From Candidatus Aminicenantota bacterium (GTDB taxonomy: Bacteria > Acidobacteriota > Aminicenantia > UBA2199): 60,276 bases of DNA. The translations under genes were made by a program, and so were the position numbers. Where the stretch lies: assembly GCA_026393835.1 (NCBI GenBank), contig JAPKZK010000183.1, positions 1-60,276 on the forward strand. Direction: 5' to 3'. The notes under the pieces are model-generated. The model was not told the DNA's origin, searched no databases, and saw nothing but the letters and a program-made list of their open reading frames with translations. The stretch's first letter is position 1, and every line of letters starts with the position of its first letter. Positions 52,469-60,276 of this stretch are shown here, piece after piece.

Positions 52469-55423
52469 TCACGTTTTGAGTGTTTGTTCCAACCAATCCA
52501 GGTATTTCCCGAATTCGCCGCTTACCTTATCCCTGGCGGCTTTCCCCTGCTTTTTCTCCAGGGAATCCAGGTACTCGCCGCTTAACTGCCCGGCGCGCGC
52601 TTTCTCGCCCCCGATGAACAATAAGTACATCCGCAGGGTGCAATAATTAAAGCGGGAATAATCATCCAATACCTTTCTCCCGGCAAGATAATCGTTCATC
52701 ATATGCAAATAACGTTCCGCCGGGAGATACTGTTTCTTTCGCAGGGCCGCCGAGGCGAGGTGAATATAGGTTGCCGGCATTTCAACCTGCTGCCCCGGGT
52801 TTTCTTCCTGTACCGCGGCGATAATTTTTTGGGCGTCGCTGTCGCTGCCCAATACCAGGGGCAGGTAATTTTCCAATAAGGGCTTGTGAATACAGGAATG
52901 CAAATAATCGATGTTTTTGTACCGCCCCCAGATGCTGTTTGAAATGAAAAGCTCATCGATTACCGGGGAAACGGCAAAGTATGGGATTGTTTTTTCCCGC
53001 ATCGACCCGGGCCATAGTTTTGCCATACTCCCACTGTTCATAAAATTCGCCTTTGAAGCGGGAGAATTCATGAAATCGATATAAGCGGCAATATCCCCGG
53101 GGTCGCTTTCTAAACGGGAAGAAAGGTGCTGGGGATAATTATCCGACAGCGGCGGCGCATCCACCAGCCAATCCTTCAAACGCCGGCCGTCCGCGATAAA
53201 AAAGGCGCCCAATTGTTCCGGGCTTTCAAAACCCAGCGTTCGCAGTTCCGGTCCCACCACGGGGTCATGCCATTGCCGGGCAAAATCCTCTTCCGTCGCG
53301 CGCTTGACCGGGTTCTTGACGCCCACCATCATCCACTCCAGCCCGGACCCTGTCCAGAGCGAATTCTCCCGGAAAACTTCGCCAAAACCTTTTAATATGG
53401 ACCGGGTTTCCGATAGGCCCAACTGGTAAACGGGCAGCCAGTAGGTAACGATCCCCCCTTCGGATAAGCGGTCATATATCAGTTGAAAATACTCCCGCGT
53501 ATAAAGATTCACAATCCCTTTGCTTTTGGGCGGCGGGGGTTCCGCCGTTATTAAATCGAACTGCCGCCGGCGCGTCAGGAGAAAAAACCGGCCGTCTTCG
53601 ATATGTACTTTGACCCGGGGATCATGAATGGGATTTTCCTTTGGGTCCGGGAAAACAACGCGGCCCTCCTCTACGATCTCCCGCGAGATATCGACGATTT
53701 CTATATTTTCAAAACTCTTCGTATCCGTCATTGCCTTTGCCGTCATGCCGCACCCGTAACAGATCAAAAGAACATCCTTAATGCCGGGGTTCACCACCGT
53801 GGGCAAGTAAACGAAGAGTTTCATATACCGTCTCGCCCCCATCCAGGTGCCGGACATGGTGTGACTGTTGGTTACTAACCGGTAATAATGAGGTTTGCCT
53901 AACAAATCACTCTCCAAATACTGGATCGTTTCCACCACGCCTTCCCGGGCTGCCACCCTTTGCTCCCCGTTCTTACTGTAACGCTGGTAAGGAATTTTTA
54001 AATAGCGGTCATTCATGAAACCGAAAGGGAAAAACAATAAAGAGGCGGCATATGCGGCGATTACGGCGTGTGGGAGGGAAAGTTTTTTCTTTAACAGCGC
54101 CGATTGTTCTTTTGGGAGCGCCAGCAGGGCCATGACGCCGTAGCAAAGCGCGAACAAGAAAAAACTTTTTTCAACGCCGAGATAGGGGATGAAAACAAAC
54201 CCGGCCGCCAGGGAACCGATCATGCCGCCGGTGGTATTGGCTAATGTCAGCAGTCCGGCGGCTTTTGTTTCGGAAGCGATTTCTTTATGCAGGGCTTTGC
54301 CCAGCATGGTAAAAATAGCGCCCGATAAAAAAGAAACCGGGAATATAAGGAATAAAGAAAGTAATAATATCTTGACATTATCGCTGAACATTTCGATTAG
54401 GCCATGAAAAGCGAAAGCGCCGAAATTAGTGTAAAGCAGAACCGCCAGTATACCGTTGAAAACCAACACTGCTGCGAGAAAGCGATCGGCGTCCGGTCGC
54501 AGCCGGAACCATTTGGACGCAACCATCCCGCCCAGGCTGATTCCTAAAAGGACAGCCGCCAGCATCAGGGTAAAATTCAAAGTGGTGGCGCTGAAAAACA
54601 ACAGCATGAAGCGAAACCAGTTGACTTCCAGGGCCAAAACCGTGAAGCCGGAAAGAAAACCGGCGGCCAATAGGCGGATGGTATTAACTGAAAAAACCAG
54701 CATCGATTCTGCCTCCGGCGGCCAGGAACCCTTTTGAAAAATGGTTCCTGGACCTCCCAAAACTTTTGCTAATGAAAAGATTTTTGGTTCGGTCTTGTTT
54801 TTCAAGTAGACCCAGGCGGCGGTGGCGGTGGCGGCGGCCAGCAGGTTGAAACTTGCGGCCAGGAGCCCGGCGCCCCGGATGCCGAACCATTTCACCAGGA
54901 ACAATTCCCCACCTAGCACCCCGGCTGCCGCGCCAAAAGTATTCCACCCGTAGAGTATTCCCAGCGTACGCCCGAAGTTTGGGGTTTCATGATTTGCATG
55001 CAGCGTCAGTGCATTTACCAGCACGGGCAAAGTCGCGCCCATGGCGCAAGCCGGCGCCGCCATCAGGCAAAAGGCGGTAACGGTTTTAAAACCGTTAAGA
55101 AGGAAATCATGTCCCAGGAGTACGCGGTAAACCGGGACAAATATTTGGGTGAGGTTAGGCAGAAGCAGCACCAGTAAAAAACCGGAGACGCCGATGATGA
55201 TTTCCAGCAGGGCATAGAAGCGGATGGGGGATTTGATTTTATGGCCTTTGAATCCCACCAGGCCGCTTCCCAGTGCCAGACCGCCCATAAAAGCAGCGAG
55301 CACCAGGGAAGTAGCCCATACGCTGTTGCCGAAAGTCAAACCGGCCAACTGGAACCATAATAGCTCGAATATAAGAGCCGAAGCGCCGGAAAAGAAAAAA
55401 ATCGCACAAAGTATTGCAGTCAT
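52469..55423 (-). CDS. membrane-bound spermidine-synthase-like methyl/aminopropyltransferase-fold protein
   Basis: 984 residues. The first half (about 1-475) has about 13 hydrophobic helices in two MFS-like bundles, with conserved ALIFELLWFQ, GGLALGS, GATLPVL and NTTGGMIGSLAAG. The second half holds a spermidine-synthase-type Rossmann domain: VLLICYGCGMTA (nucleotide loop), IEIVDISREIV, FDLITAEPPPP, TREYFQLIYDRLSEGG. A helical C-terminal part follows. Such fused proteins are common in uncultured phyla; the aminopropyl activity is unproven. Residues about 218-238 are encoded by a dispersed palindromic element inserted in frame between two membrane helices. No ribosome site is clear at the ATG. 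Confidence 0.85.
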   Translation of the reverse strand: MTAILCAIFFFSGASALIFELLWFQLAGLTFGNSVWATSLVLAAFMGGLALGSGLVGFKGHKIKSPIRFYALLEIIIGVSGFLLVLLLPNLTQIFVPVYRVLLGHDFLLNGFKTVTAFCLMAAPACAMGATLPVLVNALTLHANHETPNFGRTLGILYGWNTFGAAAGVLGGELFLVKWFGIRGAGLLAASFNLLAAATATAAWVYLKNKTEPKIFSLAKVLGGPGTIFQKGSWPPEAESMLVFSVNTIRLLAAGFLSGFTVLALEVNWFRFMLLFFSATTLNFTLMLAAVLLGISLGGMVASKWFRLRPDADRFLAAVLVFNGILAVLLYTNFGAFAFHGLIEMFSDNVKILLLSLFLIFPVSFLSGAIFTMLGKALHKEIASETKAAGLLTLANTTGGMIGSLAAGFVFIPYLGVEKSFFLFALCYGVMALLALPKEQSALLKKKLSLPHAVIAAYAASLLFFPFGFMNDRYLKIPYQRYSKNGEQRVAAREGVVETIQYLESDLLGKPHYYRLVTNSHTMSGTWMGARRYMKLFVYLPTVVNPGIKDVLLICYGCGMTAKAMTDTKSFENIEIVDISREIVEEGRVVFPDPKENPIHDPRVKVHIEDGRFFLLTRRRQFDLITAEPPPPKSKGIVNLYTREYFQLIYDRLSEGGIVTYWLPVYQLGLSETRSILKGFGEVFRENSLWTGSGLEWMMVGVKNPVKRATEEDFARQWHDPVVGPELRTLGFESPEQLGAFFIADGRRLKDWLVDAPPLSDNYPQHLSSRLESDPGDIAAYIDFMNSPASKANFMNSGSMAKLWPGSMREKTIPYFAVSPVIDELFISNSIWGRYKNIDYLHSCIHKPLLENYLPLVLGSDSDAQKIIAAVQEENPGQQVEMPATYIHLASAALRKKQYLPAERYLHMMNDYLAGRKVLDDYSRFNYCTLRMYLLFIGGEKARAGQLSGEYLDSLEKKQGKAARDKVSGEFGKYLDWLEQTLKT
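54711..54771 (+). repeat. dispersed palindromic element, copy C, inside a coding sequence
   Basis: GCCTCCGGCGGCCAGGAACC, then CTTTTGAAAAATGGTTCCTGG and the tail ACCTCCCAAAACTTTTGCT. CCAGGAACC and GGTTCCTGG pair perfectly. It lies within the minus-strand gene at 52469-55423 and is translated as AKVLGGPGTIFQKGSWPPEA without breaking the frame. Confidence 0.85.
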
Positions 55424-55479
55424 GGTACTATTTTAACGGAAAAAGGCGTTTATTTCAATAAGAAAAAAAAATGCCGGGC

Positions 55480-55507
55480 TTGACATTTCCGCGGAATGTA
55501 GTATAAA
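55480..55507 (+). promoter_or_regulatory. promoter of the cyclophilin gene
   Basis: TTGACA (55480-55485), 16 bases, TATAAA (55502-55507). It is followed by a TAAGGAG ribosome site and the GTG start at 55538. Confidence 0.75.
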
Positions 55508-55537
55508 AGGAAGTCGAAATAAATTAAGGAGACTAAA

Positions 55538-56089
55538 GTGAACCAAACAAAAGACGAAAAAAGTCTGACGGCAATCGTCGAGACCGATAAAGGAACGATT
55601 CGGCTAAAACTTTTTAGCGAAAAAGTACCGCTAACGGTCGGCAATTTTGTCAACCTGGCGCAAAGGGGCTATTACAACGGGCTGAAATTCCACCGCGTGA
55701 TCGCCAACTTTATGATCCAGGGCGGATGCCCCCATGGCTCCGGGACCGGCGGACCCGGGTATAAATTCGAAGATGAATTCGCACCGGGATTAACCCATAA
55801 TAAACCCGGGATTCTTTCCATGGCCAACTCAGGACCCGGCACCAACGGCAGCCAGTTTTTTATTACCCATGTCCCTACCGACTGGCTGGATGGAAAGCAT
55901 ACAGTTTTCGGCGCAGTGCTGGACCAACAAGACCAGGACGTGGTAAACCGAATCGCACAAGGGGATAGTATCCGCAAAATCACCATCGAAGGCGATTATT
56001 CCCAATTACTGACTCAACTCAAACCCCGGCTGGACCAATGGAACCAGGCGCTGGGGCAACGGTTTCCCCATTTGGACAAATTGTTATAA
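55538..56089 (+). CDS. cyclophilin-type peptidyl-prolyl cis-trans isomerase
   Basis: Catalyses proline cis-trans isomerisation. The 183-residue protein has the cyclophilin core: TVGNFVNLAQRGYYNGLKFHRVIANFMIQGG (Phe-His-Arg catalytic), GILSMANSGPGTNGSQFFI, and DGKHTVFGAVLD. No signal peptide, so cytoplasmic. The C-terminal 35 residues form an extra helical tail (DYSQLLTQLKPRLDQWNQAL). The GTG start is supported by AAGGAG six bases before. Confidence 0.95.
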   Translation: MNQTKDEKSLTAIVETDKGTIRLKLFSEKVPLTVGNFVNLAQRGYYNGLKFHRVIANFMIQGGCPHGSGTGGPGYKFEDEFAPGLTHNKPGILSMANSGPGTNGSQFFITHVPTDWLDGKHTVFGAVLDQQDQDVVNRIAQGDSIRKITIEGDYSQLLTQLKPRLDQWNQALGQRFPHLDKLL

Positions 56090-56105
56090 AATTAATAATT
56101 TCCGC

Positions 56106-56134
56106 TTGACATCGGAAAAAGAGTTTTGTAATAT
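56106..56134 (+). promoter_or_regulatory. near-consensus promoter of the rex gene
   Basis: TTGACA (56106-56111), 17 bases, TAATAT (56129-56134). A perfect 12-base palindrome TTAAACGTTTAA lies just downstream at 56141-56152. Confidence 0.8.
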
Positions 56135-56140
56135 ATCATC

Positions 56141-56152
56141 TTAAACGTTTAA
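56141..56152. promoter_or_regulatory. palindrome TTAAACGTTTAA at the rex transcript start
   Basis: A perfect inverted repeat overlapping the expected +1 of the rex promoter. Rex commonly represses its own gene at TTGTGAAN4TTCACAA-like sites, which this does not match closely, so it may be a lineage-specific Rex site or another operator. Confidence 0.4.
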
Positions 56153-56204
56153 TTTTAAACAAAATAAGGAACCATAGGGACATGAAACAAGGTGCGAGGC
56201 GGGT

Positions 56205-56858
56205 ATGAAGAAGAAAATAAGCCTGAGAGTCATCCAGAGAATATCTTTTTACTACGAAGCTTTATTAAAACTAAATCTTACCGATGATTCCTATATCTCA
56301 TCCAAGAAACTGGAAGAAATAACCGGGGTTTCTTGCAACCAGGTGCGGCAGGACTTTTTCTACCTGGGTATCTCTATAGGAAAACAGAAGAAAGGCTACC
56401 AGGTTAAAAAATTATTCCGGGAGTTAAGAAAAATATTGTCCATCGATAGGGGGGCGGAAGTGGTGGTAATCGGCGCCGGGCGTTTGGGCCGCGCCCTTTC
56501 GGAGTATAAATTGTTTAAAGTCAGGAATATCCATGTAGCGGCGCTGTTCGATGTCAAACCGGGACTGGTGGATACTTCCGTGGATATAAAAGGGGAAAAT
56601 ATCCGGATATATCATACGGATCGACTGGAACACTATTTAAAAGAACATTCGGAAATTAAAATCGCCCTGTTAAGCGTCCCGGAACAAGCGGCCCAGGAAA
56701 CACTGGACCGCCTGGTTATTTACGGGATAAAGGGGGTAGTGAATTTCGCCCCCAGGATCCTGAAACTTCCCAAAAGCACAAAAGATGTCCAATTGGTTAA
56801 CGACTGTATCGGCGCCTCATTGTACAAAATCGTTTACCAGATTTATCATAAGAAATAA
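56205..56858 (+). CDS. rex: redox-sensing transcriptional repressor Rex
   Basis: Senses the NADH/NAD+ ratio and represses fermentation and respiration genes. The 217-residue protein has the N-terminal winged helix (1-80: ISLRVIQRISFYYEALLKL, ISSKKLEEITGVSCNQVRQD, with the DFFYLG wing) and a Rossmann domain with GAGRLGRAL (usually GAGNLGRAL) and ALFDVKP. The C-terminal domain-swap helix is present. A strong promoter and palindrome precede it. It is followed 26 bases later by the CNNM gene. Confidence 0.93.
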   Translation: MKKKISLRVIQRISFYYEALLKLNLTDDSYISSKKLEEITGVSCNQVRQDFFYLGISIGKQKKGYQVKKLFRELRKILSIDRGAEVVVIGAGRLGRALSEYKLFKVRNIHVAALFDVKPGLVDTSVDIKGENIRIYHTDRLEHYLKEHSEIKIALLSVPEQAAQETLDRLVIYGIKGVVNFAPRILKLPKSTKDVQLVNDCIGASLYKIVYQIYHKK

Positions 56859-56884
56859 TAGCATAAAAAACAGGGACAGAAAAA

Positions 56885-58135
56885 ATGGATGTTGTTTTAC
56901 ATATTGTCTTTTTTATCGTATTACTGGTATTCAGCGCTTTTTTTTCCTCGGCCGAGACGTCGCTGCTGTCTCTTAACATGATCAAGCTCAACCTCAAGGC
57001 CAAAAAAAAAAAGAAAAAAGCAGTGCTGCTGAAAAAAATACTCAAAAACCCGGAAGAATTCTTTTCCACCATTTTAATCGGCAACAACTTTGCCAATATC
57101 GCGGCCGCCACCATATCTACTGTTCTTTTTACGCGGTTGTTGAACTCCAATGATGAATGGGTCCTGTTAATCTCCACATTGGTCACCACCATTGTGATTT
57201 TACTTTTCGGCGAAATTACACCCAAATCCTTTGCCTTTCGCTACAGCGAACGGATGTCTTATGTATACGCCTATCCTATCCGGTTTTTTACTTATTTGTT
57301 CTACCCCCTGGTGAAAATCACCTCCGCGATTTCCAACTTTATTTTCAAAAAAGGCTCCCCACGCATTGAGAAAAAAGACCTTACCATCGAGGAAGTCAAA
57401 CACTTTTTGTCCTCCGAGATACAATTGTTCAGCTACAGCCCGGAATCGCTGCGCATGGTGAATGAAATCCTGGATATCGCGGAAAAAGATATCAAGAGCA
57501 TCATGACCCCGCGTATGAATATCGTGGCCCTGGACGAAACCGCCGCTACAGATGAATTAATAAAAATTATCGCCGCCAGGAGAATAACCAAAATTCCCCT
57601 TTACCGGGACACCCTTGACAATATCACCGGCATCGTCCATATGGATAAACTGATTACAGTGCTGGTGGCCGGTGAACTGAAAAAAATAAGTTTAACGGAT
57701 ATTGCCGTAAAACCGATTTTTATCTCCGAGTACTCCTCGCTGAACTACGCATTGAAAGAGTTTAAAAAATATGGACTGAATATTGCCGTGGTCCTGGATG
57801 AATACGGCGCCACCATCGGCATTTTAACCCTCAGCGATATTTTCAGGGAAATCCTGGGCGAAATAGAGATCGGCAGTCACCCCATCCGCCAGACCGGGGA
57901 AAACCGATTCCTGGTTAACGCCGGTATGGCCGTGGAAGAGGTCAATGCGAAACTCAATATCCAATTGCCGGAGAAAAAGGATTATACGACTTTATCCGGT
58001 ATGTTTATCTATCATTTCGGCAAATTTCCCAAAGAAAACTCCACTATCACCATAAACGATACGGTATTGGTGGTCAAACGCATGGGCAAACGAAAAATAG
58101 ATGAAATCCTGGCGATTCATCATAAAAGTGAATGA
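56885..58135 (+). CDS. CNNM/CorC-type membrane protein with CBS pair
   Basis: 416 residues of the HlyC/CorC/CNNM family, linked to Mg2+ or Co2+ efflux. The N-terminal DUF21/CNNM membrane domain (about 1-150: FSAFFSSAETSLLSLN, NNFANIAAATISTVL, FGEITPKSFAFRYSE) is followed by an acidic helix, two CBS domains (about 205-325: IMTPRMNIVALDE, RRITKIPLYRDTLDNITGIV, LDEYGATIGILTLSDI) and a CorC_HlyC C-terminal domain (about 335-410). A Lys-rich loop of nine basic residues (AKKKKKKAVLLKK) follows the first helix. Confidence 0.93.
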   Translation: MDVVLHIVFFIVLLVFSAFFSSAETSLLSLNMIKLNLKAKKKKKKAVLLKKILKNPEEFFSTILIGNNFANIAAATISTVLFTRLLNSNDEWVLLISTLVTTIVILLFGEITPKSFAFRYSERMSYVYAYPIRFFTYLFYPLVKITSAISNFIFKKGSPRIEKKDLTIEEVKHFLSSEIQLFSYSPESLRMVNEILDIAEKDIKSIMTPRMNIVALDETAATDELIKIIAARRITKIPLYRDTLDNITGIVHMDKLITVLVAGELKKISLTDIAVKPIFISEYSSLNYALKEFKKYGLNIAVVLDEYGATIGILTLSDIFREILGEIEIGSHPIRQTGENRFLVNAGMAVEEVNAKLNIQLPEKKDYTTLSGMFIYHFGKFPKENSTITINDTVLVVKRMGKRKIDEILAIHHKSE

Positions 58136-58141
58136 AGTAAA

Positions 58142-58930
58142 ATGAAAAAGGTATCCGTCGTAATCATTACCTTGAATGAAGAAGACCGCCTTGAAGGGGC
58201 ATTAAAAAGCTGCCGGGACATTGCCGACGAAATCGTGGTGGTGGACTCTTTTTCCACCGATAAAACCTGCGAAATCGCGGCCCGGTACGGCGCGGTTATT
58301 TATAAAAATGTCTTCAGCGACTACGGTTCGCAAAAAAATATCGCCCTGGAAAAGGCCTCCCATGAATGGATATTGAACCTGGACGCCGATGAGCGCGTCT
58401 CCGACCGCTTAAAAAATGAAATCCTGGCGTTTAAACAAAAACAAGATTCCGAAGCCGGGGAAGATGATGCGGATGGGTTCCTGATCAACCGCAAAACCTT
58501 TTACCTGGGGCGGTGGATCAAACATTCCGGTTGGTACCCGGACTGCAAATTAAGGTTTTTCCGCAAAAGCAAGAGCAGGTGGCGGGGGCGAATCCACGAA
58601 GCCCTGGTCCTGGATGGCAAAACCTCCCGGATGATCGGCGATATCCTCCACTTTACCTACCGCGATATAACCGACCATATCCGGCGGTTGAACAGCTATT
58701 CCCGGCTGCAGGCCATGGATATCGTTGATAAGAAAAAGAAATTACTCTATTTAAGGGCTTTTTTACTCCCGCCTGTTACCTTTTCAAGGTTCTACTTCTG
58801 GAAGCTGGGAATCCTGGACGGCTTCCCGGGGCTGGTAATCGCCCTGGTGTCCTCCTGGGCCACCGCCATGAAATACTTGAAAGCCATCCAATTGAAACGG
58901 AAAGCCGGGGGCAAAGAGAATTTATTTTAA
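58142..58930 (+). CDS. GT2 glycosyltransferase (WaaE/KdtX-like)
   Basis: 262-residue family-2 transferase, probably adding a sugar to lipopolysaccharide core. The GT-A fold motifs are VVIITLNEEDRLEGALKS, VVDSFSTDKT, NLDADERV (DxD-type Asp pair) and the acceptor-side CKLRFFRK...WRGRIHEAL. The C-terminal region has one or two amphipathic or membrane-associated helices (LYLRAFLLPPVTFSRFYFWK). It begins six bases after the CNNM gene. Confidence 0.9.
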   Translation: MKKVSVVIITLNEEDRLEGALKSCRDIADEIVVVDSFSTDKTCEIAARYGAVIYKNVFSDYGSQKNIALEKASHEWILNLDADERVSDRLKNEILAFKQKQDSEAGEDDADGFLINRKTFYLGRWIKHSGWYPDCKLRFFRKSKSRWRGRIHEALVLDGKTSRMIGDILHFTYRDITDHIRRLNSYSRLQAMDIVDKKKKLLYLRAFLLPPVTFSRFYFWKLGILDGFPGLVIALVSSWATAMKYLKAIQLKRKAGGKENLF

Positions 58931-58939
58931 ATTTAATAT

Positions 58940-58967
58940 TTGAAATTACCCGCGTTTCTGTTAAAAT
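58940..58967 (+). promoter_or_regulatory. promoter of the DnaJ-like/TPR gene
   Basis: TTGAAA (58940-58945), 16 bases, TAAAAT (58962-58967). An AGGAGT ribosome site precedes the ATG at 59021. Confidence 0.6.
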
Positions 58968-59020
58968 AATACCTGGTAAGAAAATACATATTTAAGCGTT
59001 ACGTACATAGGAGTACACAG

Positions 59021-59797
59021 ATGACCAACGGCAGCCAACAGGGCGAGTTATTAGAGTTAGAGGCGGCGATCAACTTTCTTTACGATACCTTTACCGGGAA
59101 AACCACCAATCATTTCGAATTGCTGGGGCTTTCCACCACCGCCACGCAAAAAGATATCGAAACCGCTTACAAGAAATATTCAGAGGAATTTTCTCCGCAG
59201 CGCATTGCCATGCTGTCGGATCCAGAAGCACGGAAAAAAGGAAATTTTCTCATCTCGCGGGGAAAACAAGCCATTGAGATACTGACCGATTTCAAGAAGC
59301 GCGCCGATTACGAGAAAAGGGGATTCCGGGAGCCTTCACCCGAAGACATACCGGAGGATACCGACGAAGAAAAGGCCAAGGGCATTTATAAAAAGGCCAA
59401 ATCCCTCAAAACCATGAAAGATTATGATAAAGCCATCTGGGTGCTGAAAGAAGCCATTAAACTGGACCCAGCCAAACCGGCCTATTATTTAATGCTGGGA
59501 CAGTGCCAGGCGCAATCCCCCCAACATAAAAAAGAAGCGGAACAAAACCTGCAAAAAGCCGCGGAATTGGAAGCCTGGAATGCGGAACCTTTTTTCGAAT
59601 TGGGTCTGTTGTTTTATTCCGAGCGTTTGTTCAAACGGGCGGAGACTTTTTTCCGGAAAGCGTTGGAATTGGAACCCAACCACCGGCAGGCCAGGATCAA
59701 ATTAGAGGCCATCGTGGGCCCGGAGAAAAAATTTATGGATGTCGCCCAGGATACACTTGGAAAATTCATCCCCTCCATCTTCGGTAGAAAAAAATAA
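59021..59797 (+). CDS. J-like/TPR protein without the HPD motif
   Basis: 258 cytoplasmic residues. The N-terminus (about 28-100) looks like a J domain: HFELLGLSTTATQKDIETAYKKYSEEF, then a later QAIEILTDFKKRADYEK like the end helix IL.D...R..YD. The essential HPD tripeptide is replaced (SPQ), so it is not expected to stimulate DnaK ATPase. A linker of acidic residues leads to three TPRs (about 118-225: AIWVLKEAIKLDPAKPAYYL, FFRKALELEPNHRQARIKL). A scaffold role is likely. Confidence 0.82.
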   Translation: MTNGSQQGELLELEAAINFLYDTFTGKTTNHFELLGLSTTATQKDIETAYKKYSEEFSPQRIAMLSDPEARKKGNFLISRGKQAIEILTDFKKRADYEKRGFREPSPEDIPEDTDEEKAKGIYKKAKSLKTMKDYDKAIWVLKEAIKLDPAKPAYYLMLGQCQAQSPQHKKEAEQNLQKAAELEAWNAEPFFELGLLFYSERLFKRAETFFRKALELEPNHRQARIKLEAIVGPEKKFMDVAQDTLGKFIPSIFGRKK

Positions 59798-60000
59798 ATC
59801 GTAATTTCCCCCTTATTCGTTAAAGAAAGCTAGGTCTTCCGGGTCCTGGAAATAGGATACTATAAAATCCGCGTAAATCTTTGCGTCCACTCCCACCCCT
59901 CCGTCCCTCCCTCCCGGTAAGGGTAAGAGGAAGGATAAGGGACAGTCAAAAAGAATGATAAGGGACAGTCAAAAAAATGAGAAAAAATTTGAAGAAGGTA
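59798..60000. other. intergenic region with a 23-base direct repeat
   Basis: Nothing coding. GATAAGGGACAGTCAAAAAG starts at 59934 and its near-copy at 59957 (23- and 22-base units in direct tandem), just ahead of the RAYT promoter. It may be a target or flank of the mobile gene. Confidence 0.5.
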
Positions 60001-60029
60001 TTGACAATTTAATCTCAATACAATATATT
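60001..60029 (+). promoter_or_regulatory. promoter of the RAYT gene
   Basis: TTGACA (60001-60006), 17 bases, TATATT (60024-60029). An AAGGAAGG ribosome site (60086-60093) precedes the ATG at 60100. Confidence 0.65.
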
Positions 60030-60099
60030 TAAAACAGAATACAGGGTGAGCCCAATCCGCTGGTTCATAAAAAAAAGTTCAGGGCAAGGAAGGTTGAAA

Positions 60100-60276
60100 A
60101 TGCCACGAACGAAAAGACGTTGGGTCTCACAAAATTGCGGGTCCTTTCATATCATCTCCCGGCTTGCCGGGAACAACAAGCTCTTTAACATCGAGGAAAA
60201 AGAATATCTCCTCACCTTAATGGAACGACTGGCCGCCGGCTTTTTTATCAGGATTCATTCTTTCTGTATCATGGGG
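60100..60276 (+). mobile_element. REP-associated tyrosine transposase (RAYT, Y1 type), 3' end beyond the window
   Basis: 59 residues are visible with no stop. FHIISRLAGNNKLFN, EKEYLLTLMERLA and the strand IHSFCIMG match the N-terminus of RAYT/IS200-like Y1 transposases, where FCIM is normally followed by the HUH-type metal-binding motif; that part and the catalytic Tyr lie outside. RAYTs are single-copy genes thought to spread REP-type palindromes by cutting single-stranded hairpins, so this gene could be linked to the palindromic elements in this window. Confidence 0.85.

Overview
ORGANISM. The window looks like a chromosome segment of a Gram-negative bacterium. It carries a TonB-dependent receptor, BamD, OmpA-type and CpoB-type envelope proteins, and many Sec-type signal peptides. 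Base composition is moderate, Shine-Dalgarno sites are common, and clean sigma-70 promoters (TTGACA, 16-18 bases, TATAAT-like) are frequent. Large Ig-like/lamin-tail surface proteins, word-like intergenic repeats and a RAYT transposase suggest an uncultured Acidobacteriota-related lineage such as Candidatus Aminicenantes. That placement is inferred from gene style and not proven.

LAYOUT. 1-10.4 kb: a truncated M28 peptidase and clpB on the minus strand, then a TonB-type receptor and a secreted oligopeptidase B on the plus strand. 10.4-14.2 kb: a minus-strand cluster of TPR lipoprotein, OmpA-type protein, coiled-coil protein and ispG. 14.5-18.4 kb: a tight plus-strand operon of PASTA protein, rpe, bamD and a short uvrC. 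19.3-24.8 kb: a five-gene metabolic operon of a DHDPS-family aldolase, an alanine-glyoxylate-type aminotransferase, a two-subunit transketolase and a RuBisCO-like protein. 25-32.6 kb: an accessory block with an Rpn-type nuclease, a SEFIR-pseudokinase protein, an active-looking Ser/Thr kinase with a C-terminal FGE-like domain, a Calx-beta protein and an HNH nuclease. 32.7-36.0 kb: two 5'-truncated copies of a surface-protein gene on either side of a decayed AlbA_2 gene. 36.0-37.1 kb: a gene-poor stretch with direct repeats and a strictly phased 21-base degenerate repeat. 37.1-43.5 kb: a 2122-residue gingipain-like (C25) protein that appears to have lost both catalytic residues. 43.5-47.7 kb: a DMT-type membrane protein, a nuclease/DUF2283 pair and the intact full-length surface-protein paralogue. 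47.8-51.4 kb: the conserved rplU-rpmA-obgE-nadD-rsfS run, ending in a sigma-54-type AAA+ protein. 51.5-60.3 kb: a secreted protein of unknown function, a membrane spermidine-synthase-like protein, cyclophilin, Rex, CNNM/CBS protein, GT2 glycosyltransferase, DnaJ-like/TPR protein and the start of a RAYT transposase.

MOST NOTABLE. (1) The RuBisCO-like/transketolase/aldolase/aminotransferase operon is a candidate undescribed carbohydrate or C2-unit pathway. (2) The SEFIR-pseudokinase plus kinase-FGE plus Calx-beta operon is a candidate signalling or defence system. (3) A dispersed palindromic element occurs four times, once inserted in frame inside a coding sequence, and a RAYT gene lies at the window end. 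(4) A giant catalytically dead C25 protein carries 11 repeat domains. (5) A 21-base phased repeat of unknown role lies just upstream of it.
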